This document shows, piece after piece, positions 38,857 to 40,382 of a stretch of DNA of 40,382 bases; the first letter of the stretch is position 1; every line of letters begins with the position of its first letter. Made by a program: the position numbers and the translations under genes. The notes beneath the pieces are model-generated. The model was given only the letters and a program-made list of their open reading frames with translations. It made no database searches and was not told where the DNA came from. The stretch comes from Sphaerisporangium sp. (GTDB lineage: Bacteria; Actinomycetota; Actinomycetes; Streptosporangiales; Streptosporangiaceae). The DNA lies in assembly GCA_025964675.1 (NCBI GenBank), contig JAOPYI010000269.1:1-40382 (forward strand), given 5' to 3'.

Positions 38857-39897
38857 TCACGCGATGGGAGAGATCTCGCCCGAGCCGCGCCGCAGGAGCT
38901 CCACGGGCACGGTCACCCGGTCGACCGGGCGGCCGGGGTCGGCGATGCGGGCGCGCAGCATCTCGACGGCCATGCTGCCGATCGCCGTGTCGTCCTGGGC
39001 GACCACGGTCAGGTCCGGGCGCAGCAGCGTGGCCAGCTCCGAGTCGTCGAACCCGACGATGGCGACCTTCTCGGAGTCCTGGCCGAGGCGGCGCAGCACC
39101 TCGACGCTGATGGTGGCGTTGCCGGTGACGATCGCGGTCGCGGGCGCCGGGCCGCCCAGGGCGGCGCGCACGGCGGAGCGGATCCGGTCGGGCTCGATCC
39201 TGCCGGTGTGCACCATGCCGTCCAGCGGGCCGCCGTGATCGGCGGCGCACGCCCGGAAGGCCGTCGCGCGCTCGCGGGCGGTGTAGATGCGCTCGTCGTC
39301 GCCGATGTAGGCGATCCGGTGGTGCCCGTGGCCGACCAGGTGGGCGAACGCGGTCCTTATGCCGGCGACGTTGTCCGAGATCACGCAGTCGACGTCGAGC
39401 CCGAGGACGGGCCGGTCGACGGCGACCAGCGACAGGCCCGCCGCCAGCTCCGGGACGAGGTAGCCGTGGTCGGCCCCGATCGGCTCCAGGATGATGCCGT
39501 CGAAGCGGCGCCGGCACATCGACTCCACCACTTGGCGTTCGAGGAGCTCGTCGTCCTCGGTGGAGGCGGCCAGCACCATCAGGTCGGCCGCCCTGGCCGC
39601 CCGCTCGACCGCCCTGAGCACGGGGTTGACGTGGGAGAGCTGCCGCACGGCCGCGCCCAGCGTGCCGGTGACGCCGAGGCGCAGGTGGCGCGCGCGCTCG
39701 TCGGGACGGTAGTCGAGGGCGGCGATGGCCGTGCGCACCCGCTCCACGAGTTCGGGGCCCACAGTGGAGTCATTGTTGACGACGCGCGACACCGTGCGCA
39801 GCGCCACCCCGGCTTCGCGGGCCACGTCGACCATCGTCGGCCTGCGGCTGCGGCGCGTGGTGCCCAACATCCCCTCCATGAGCTTCATCATCGGCAT
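38857..39897 (-). CDS. LacI-family regulator of the right-hand sugar operon
   Basis: The protein has up to 346 residues. The helix-turn-helix reads PTMVDVAREAGVALRTVSRV and the effector domain has CVISDNVAGIRTAFAHLVGH, GNATISVEVLRRLG, and IVGFDDSELATLLRPDLTVV. The start is uncertain: ATG 39897 is the longest, but GGAGG just before codons 10-11 favours ATG 39879 or TTG 39867 region, which still keeps the whole DNA-binding domain. It differs from the two LacI genes at 10341-12349 and belongs to another subfamily. It is divergent from the binding-protein gene at 40052, and the palindrome at 39992 between them is the likely operator. Confidence 0.9.
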   Translation of the reverse strand: MPMMKLMEGMLGTTRRSRRPTMVDVAREAGVALRTVSRVVNNDSTVGPELVERVRTAIAALDYRPDERARHLRLGVTGTLGAAVRQLSHVNPVLRAVERAARAADLMVLAASTEDDELLERQVVESMCRRRFDGIILEPIGADHGYLVPELAAGLSLVAVDRPVLGLDVDCVISDNVAGIRTAFAHLVGHGHHRIAYIGDDERIYTARERATAFRACAADHGGPLDGMVHTGRIEPDRIRSAVRAALGGPAPATAIVTGNATISVEVLRRLGQDSEKVAIVGFDDSELATLLRPDLTVVAQDDTAIGSMAVEMLRARIADPGRPVDRVTVPVELLRRGSGEISPIA

Positions 39898-39991
39898 GAT
39901 GGCCGGACTTCGCCACCGCGGTGCTGCGGGTCCGTGACCGATTTGTTGCCGGTCTCGGTCTTGAAACCTCGTGGTAACACTCTACCTTCGG

Positions 39992-40003
39992 GATAACGTT
40001 ATC
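39992..40003. promoter_or_regulatory. LacI-type operator GATAACGTTATC
   Basis: Perfect 12-bp palindrome with the central CG typical of LacI operators, between the LacI gene and the divergent binding-protein gene, 49 bases before the ATG of the latter. It is different from the GGGAGCGCTCCC boxes, as expected for another regulator. Confidence 0.65.
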
Positions 40004-40051
40004 TCAGCCAGGCGCTGGGGAGTCGAGAACTGGTGCGAGGGAGGCTGTGCA

Positions 40052-40382
40052 ATGCGCAGACCTATGGTGTTCTGCCTGGTCGCGACGCTTGCGGCGGCAG
40101 GGTGCGGGATGGAAGCCAAGCCTGCCGGCACGCCGGCGGCGGGCGGGAAGGTCACGCTGACGTTCCTCGTCTTCGAGACGCCCAACCTGGACGCGAAATT
40201 CTGGGACGCCGCCATCGCCCGGGCCTCGGCCAAGGTGCCCGGCGTCACGATCAAGAAGCTGGTGTCGCCCAACGTCGACCGCACGGGCTACGCCAAGCAG
40301 CTCGACGCGTCGGGCCACCTTCCCGACATCCTTCAGTCGGTCAACCCCGCGGGATTCGCCGAGGCCGGCAAGCTCGCGGCCT
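40052..40382 (+). CDS. Sugar-binding lipoprotein, N-terminal part (gene leaves the window)
   Basis: ATG 40052 has GGGAGG (40039-40044) at seven bases. The lipobox LAAAGC is followed by a short tether and the start of a family 1 binding protein (KVTLTFLVFETPNLDAKFWD, GYAKQLDASGHLPDILQSVN). 110 codons are visible; the rest lies beyond the window. It is probably the first gene of a third SBP-dependent sugar import operon under the divergent LacI regulator. Confidence 0.88.
   Translation, partial: MRRPMVFCLVATLAAAGCGMEAKPAGTPAAGGKVTLTFLVFETPNLDAKFWDAAIARASAKVPGVTIKKLVSPNVDRTGYAKQLDASGHLPDILQSVNPAGFAEAGKLAA

Noticed and set aside
1-40382. CRISPR arrays, tRNA or rRNA genes, intact insertion sequences, phage genes
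   Set aside because: I looked for regular repeats, cloverleaf arms, transposase motifs and phage genes on both strands and found none that hold up.

Overview
The window is high-GC DNA (close to 70% by eye, with GC-rich third codon positions). It is rich in LacI, ROK and IclR regulators and in secreted multidomain carbohydrate-active enzymes, and its sugar importers mostly lack their own ATPase. This points to a mycelial actinomycete. A member of the Streptosporangiales such as Nonomuraea or Streptosporangium would fit, but that is inference. I saw no tRNA, rRNA, CRISPR array, phage or intact insertion sequence. Nearly everything concerns finding, cutting, importing and sensing sugars.

Positions 1-5136: the end of a sensor histidine kinase, then a convergent two-gene operon of secreted proteins (PQQ-type sugar dehydrogenase and ThuA-domain protein). 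Both end in the same CBM6 plus discoidin tail. Positions 5137-5713 are a dense regulatory region with divergent promoters, four palindromic boxes of the GGGAGCGCTCCC type (the CebR/CelR family of LacI operators) and a broken GH16 remnant. Positions 5714-12349 are an operon: sugar-binding lipoprotein, two permeases, GH1 beta-glucosidase and two tandem LacI regulators. After a small two-gene cassette (12784-13200) come a GH55-like secreted enzyme with a ricin-type lectin domain (13604-15883) and a GH16 beta-1,3-glucanase with two discoidin domains (16338-18074). The GH16 promoter and operators closely match the promoter of the GH16 remnant. Together these genes read as a beta-1,3-glucan (laminarin-like) utilisation locus, with enzymes outside, an importer in the membrane, a beta-glucosidase inside, and LacI control.

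Positions 18225-18836 encode a DUF305-like lipoprotein that has lost the usual histidines. Positions 18912-26526 (minus strand) are a six-gene operon: ROK regulator, two permeases, binding lipoprotein, GH15-like glucohydrolase and GH31 glycosidase. The two glycosidases have no signal peptide, so an imported alpha-glucan oligosaccharide is probably cut in the cytoplasm. Neither this importer nor the first one carries an ATPase, so both probably share one encoded elsewhere (MsiK-like).

Positions 26640-30646 are a signalling cluster: a soluble sensorless histidine kinase, a receiver-only response regulator, and a NarL-type pair (LuxR-type regulator and a DUF4118-GAF-HisKA_3 kinase). Positions 30697-38483 (minus strand) are an IclR-led operon: aldehyde dehydrogenase, complete ribose-type ABC transporter (ATPase, permease, binding protein), and then a secreted discoidin protein whose main domain I do not recognise. 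The window closes with a LacI regulator, a GATAACGTTATC operator, and the start of a divergent sugar-binding lipoprotein gene cut by the window edge.
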